The position numbers were made by a program, and so were the translations under genes. A model generated the notes under the pieces. That model was not told the DNA's origin, did no database searches, and saw nothing but the letters and a program-made list of their open reading frames with translations. This document shows positions 32,703 to 33,091 of a stretch of DNA of 33,091 bases, in pieces; position 1 is the stretch's first letter, and every line of letters begins with the position of its first letter. The DNA is from Syntrophomonadaceae bacterium (GTDB lineage Bacteria > Bacillota > Dethiobacteria > DTU022 > UBA8154). The DNA lies in NCBI GenBank assembly GCA_003563385.1, contig PWRZ01000040.1, positions 1 through 33,091 on the forward strand, read 5' to 3'.

Positions 32703-33091
32703 ATGCACATTATTATAATAGGCGGCGGGGCAGTTGGTTCCACCCTGTCAAGGTTTCTTTCAGAAGAAGAGCAGGATGTCGTTATAATTGAAAAAGACCC
32801 CGATCTGGCCCAGGCCCTGAACGAGGAAATCGATGTAATGGTCAACTGCGGCAGCGGGGCCAGCGCCGTAGACCTGGAAAAAGCAGGGATAAAAAACGCT
32901 GAAATGCTTATTGCCGTTACAGAGGTTGATGAAGTAAATATAATTTCCTGCATGCTGGCGAAGAAATACGATGTACCCATAACCGTTGCCAGGGTACGAA
33001 ACCCGGAATACTATGAAGGTTCTACCGTGTTGAGCAATGAACAGATTGGGGTAGACATACTCATTAACCCGGAAAGAGTTGCTTCTTTTGA
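32703..33091 (+). CDS. trkA: TrkA-type K+ uptake regulator, 3' truncated by window edge
   Basis: The frame from ATG 32703 runs about 129 codons to the window end without a stop. It begins HIIIIGGGAVGSTLSRFLSE (GxGxxG NAD-binding) with VVIIEKDPDLAQAL, and continues through MLIAVTEVDEVNIISCMLAK and VARVRNPEYY, the standard TrkA N-terminal RCK domain. TrkA binds NAD(H) and gates the TrkH/TrkG channel. GAAGGGGTTTTT upstream contains a usable ribosome site. The gene was read directly from sequence; the remainder, and any trkH gene, lie beyond the window. Confidence 0.88.
   Translation, partial: MHIIIIGGGAVGSTLSRFLSEEEQDVVIIEKDPDLAQALNEEIDVMVNCGSGASAVDLEKAGIKNAEMLIAVTEVDEVNIISCMLAKKYDVPITVARVRNPEYYEGSTVLSNEQIGVDILINPERVASF

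Noticed and set aside
1-33091. CRISPR arrays, tRNA or rRNA genes, insertion sequences, prophage
   Set aside because: No regular spaced repeats, cloverleaf-like sequences, rRNA-like segments or transposase/phage genes were seen in reading the window.

Overview
The window looks like a chromosomal stretch from an anaerobic, endospore-forming member of the Clostridia, perhaps a Syntrophomonas/Desulfotomaculum/Moorella-type lineage. The evidence is its gene content: SpoVS, a SpoIIIE/FtsK translocase, TepA and YlzJ, a RodZ-like protein, RecA followed by RNase Y and YmdB, an oxygen-sensitive 2-oxoacid:ferredoxin oxidoreductase, and biotin-dependent Na+-pump subunits. Base composition is roughly balanced and frequent TTG/GTG starts follow strong Shine-Dalgarno sequences. 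No rRNA, tRNA, CRISPR array, transposase or prophage gene was seen, so this is mostly core chromosome.

Layout. (1) 1-2835, minus strand: a sigma-70-like protein with the start of a possible anti-sigma gene behind it, then the operon tepA-ylzJ-TPR membrane protein. (2) 2997-8109, plus strand: Na/Pi-type transporter, uppP, the spoIIIE/ftsK translocase (behind two tandem Spo0A-box-like sequences) and a RodZ-like HTH membrane protein. (3) 8238-10185: rimO and pgsA, overlapping, then a REP-like double inverted repeat and a terminator. (4) 10473-13977: an accessory membrane-associated set made of a one-TM protein, an FtsH-like AAA/M41 protease lacking the usual extracytoplasmic domain, and an overlapping membrane-anchored metallophosphoesterase. 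The first two genes share a near-identical promoter module. (5) 14048-19522: thpR, recA (LexA box), a 358-bp gap with a likely structured RNA or attenuated leader, rny, an unknown gene plus ymdB behind a sigma-H-type promoter, and spoVS behind a second sigma-H-type promoter.

(6) 19658-21550: M19 dipeptidase and PHP phosphoesterase. (7) 21627-26390: korDABC followed by an OadG-like protein, a biotin carrier protein and an OadB-type Na+ pump, ending in tandem hairpins and a terminator. No carboxyltransferase (alpha) subunit is present. (8) 26567-31266: VanW/G5 protein, SGNH hydrolase, DUF1657 protein, sirtuin and gltX. (9) 31374-33091: a small two-TM protein, a cyclophilin-like protein, a Rossmann protein with a cysteine-rich insertion, and the truncated start of a TrkA-type protein.

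The most unusual items are the RNA candidate between recA and rny; the Spo0A/sigma-H-type control signals in front of spoIIIE, the ymdB pair and spoVS; the FtsH-like/phosphoesterase pair with its repeated promoter module; and the Kor-plus-incomplete-Na+-pump operon. All functional calls rest on motif recognition by eye; no database search was run.
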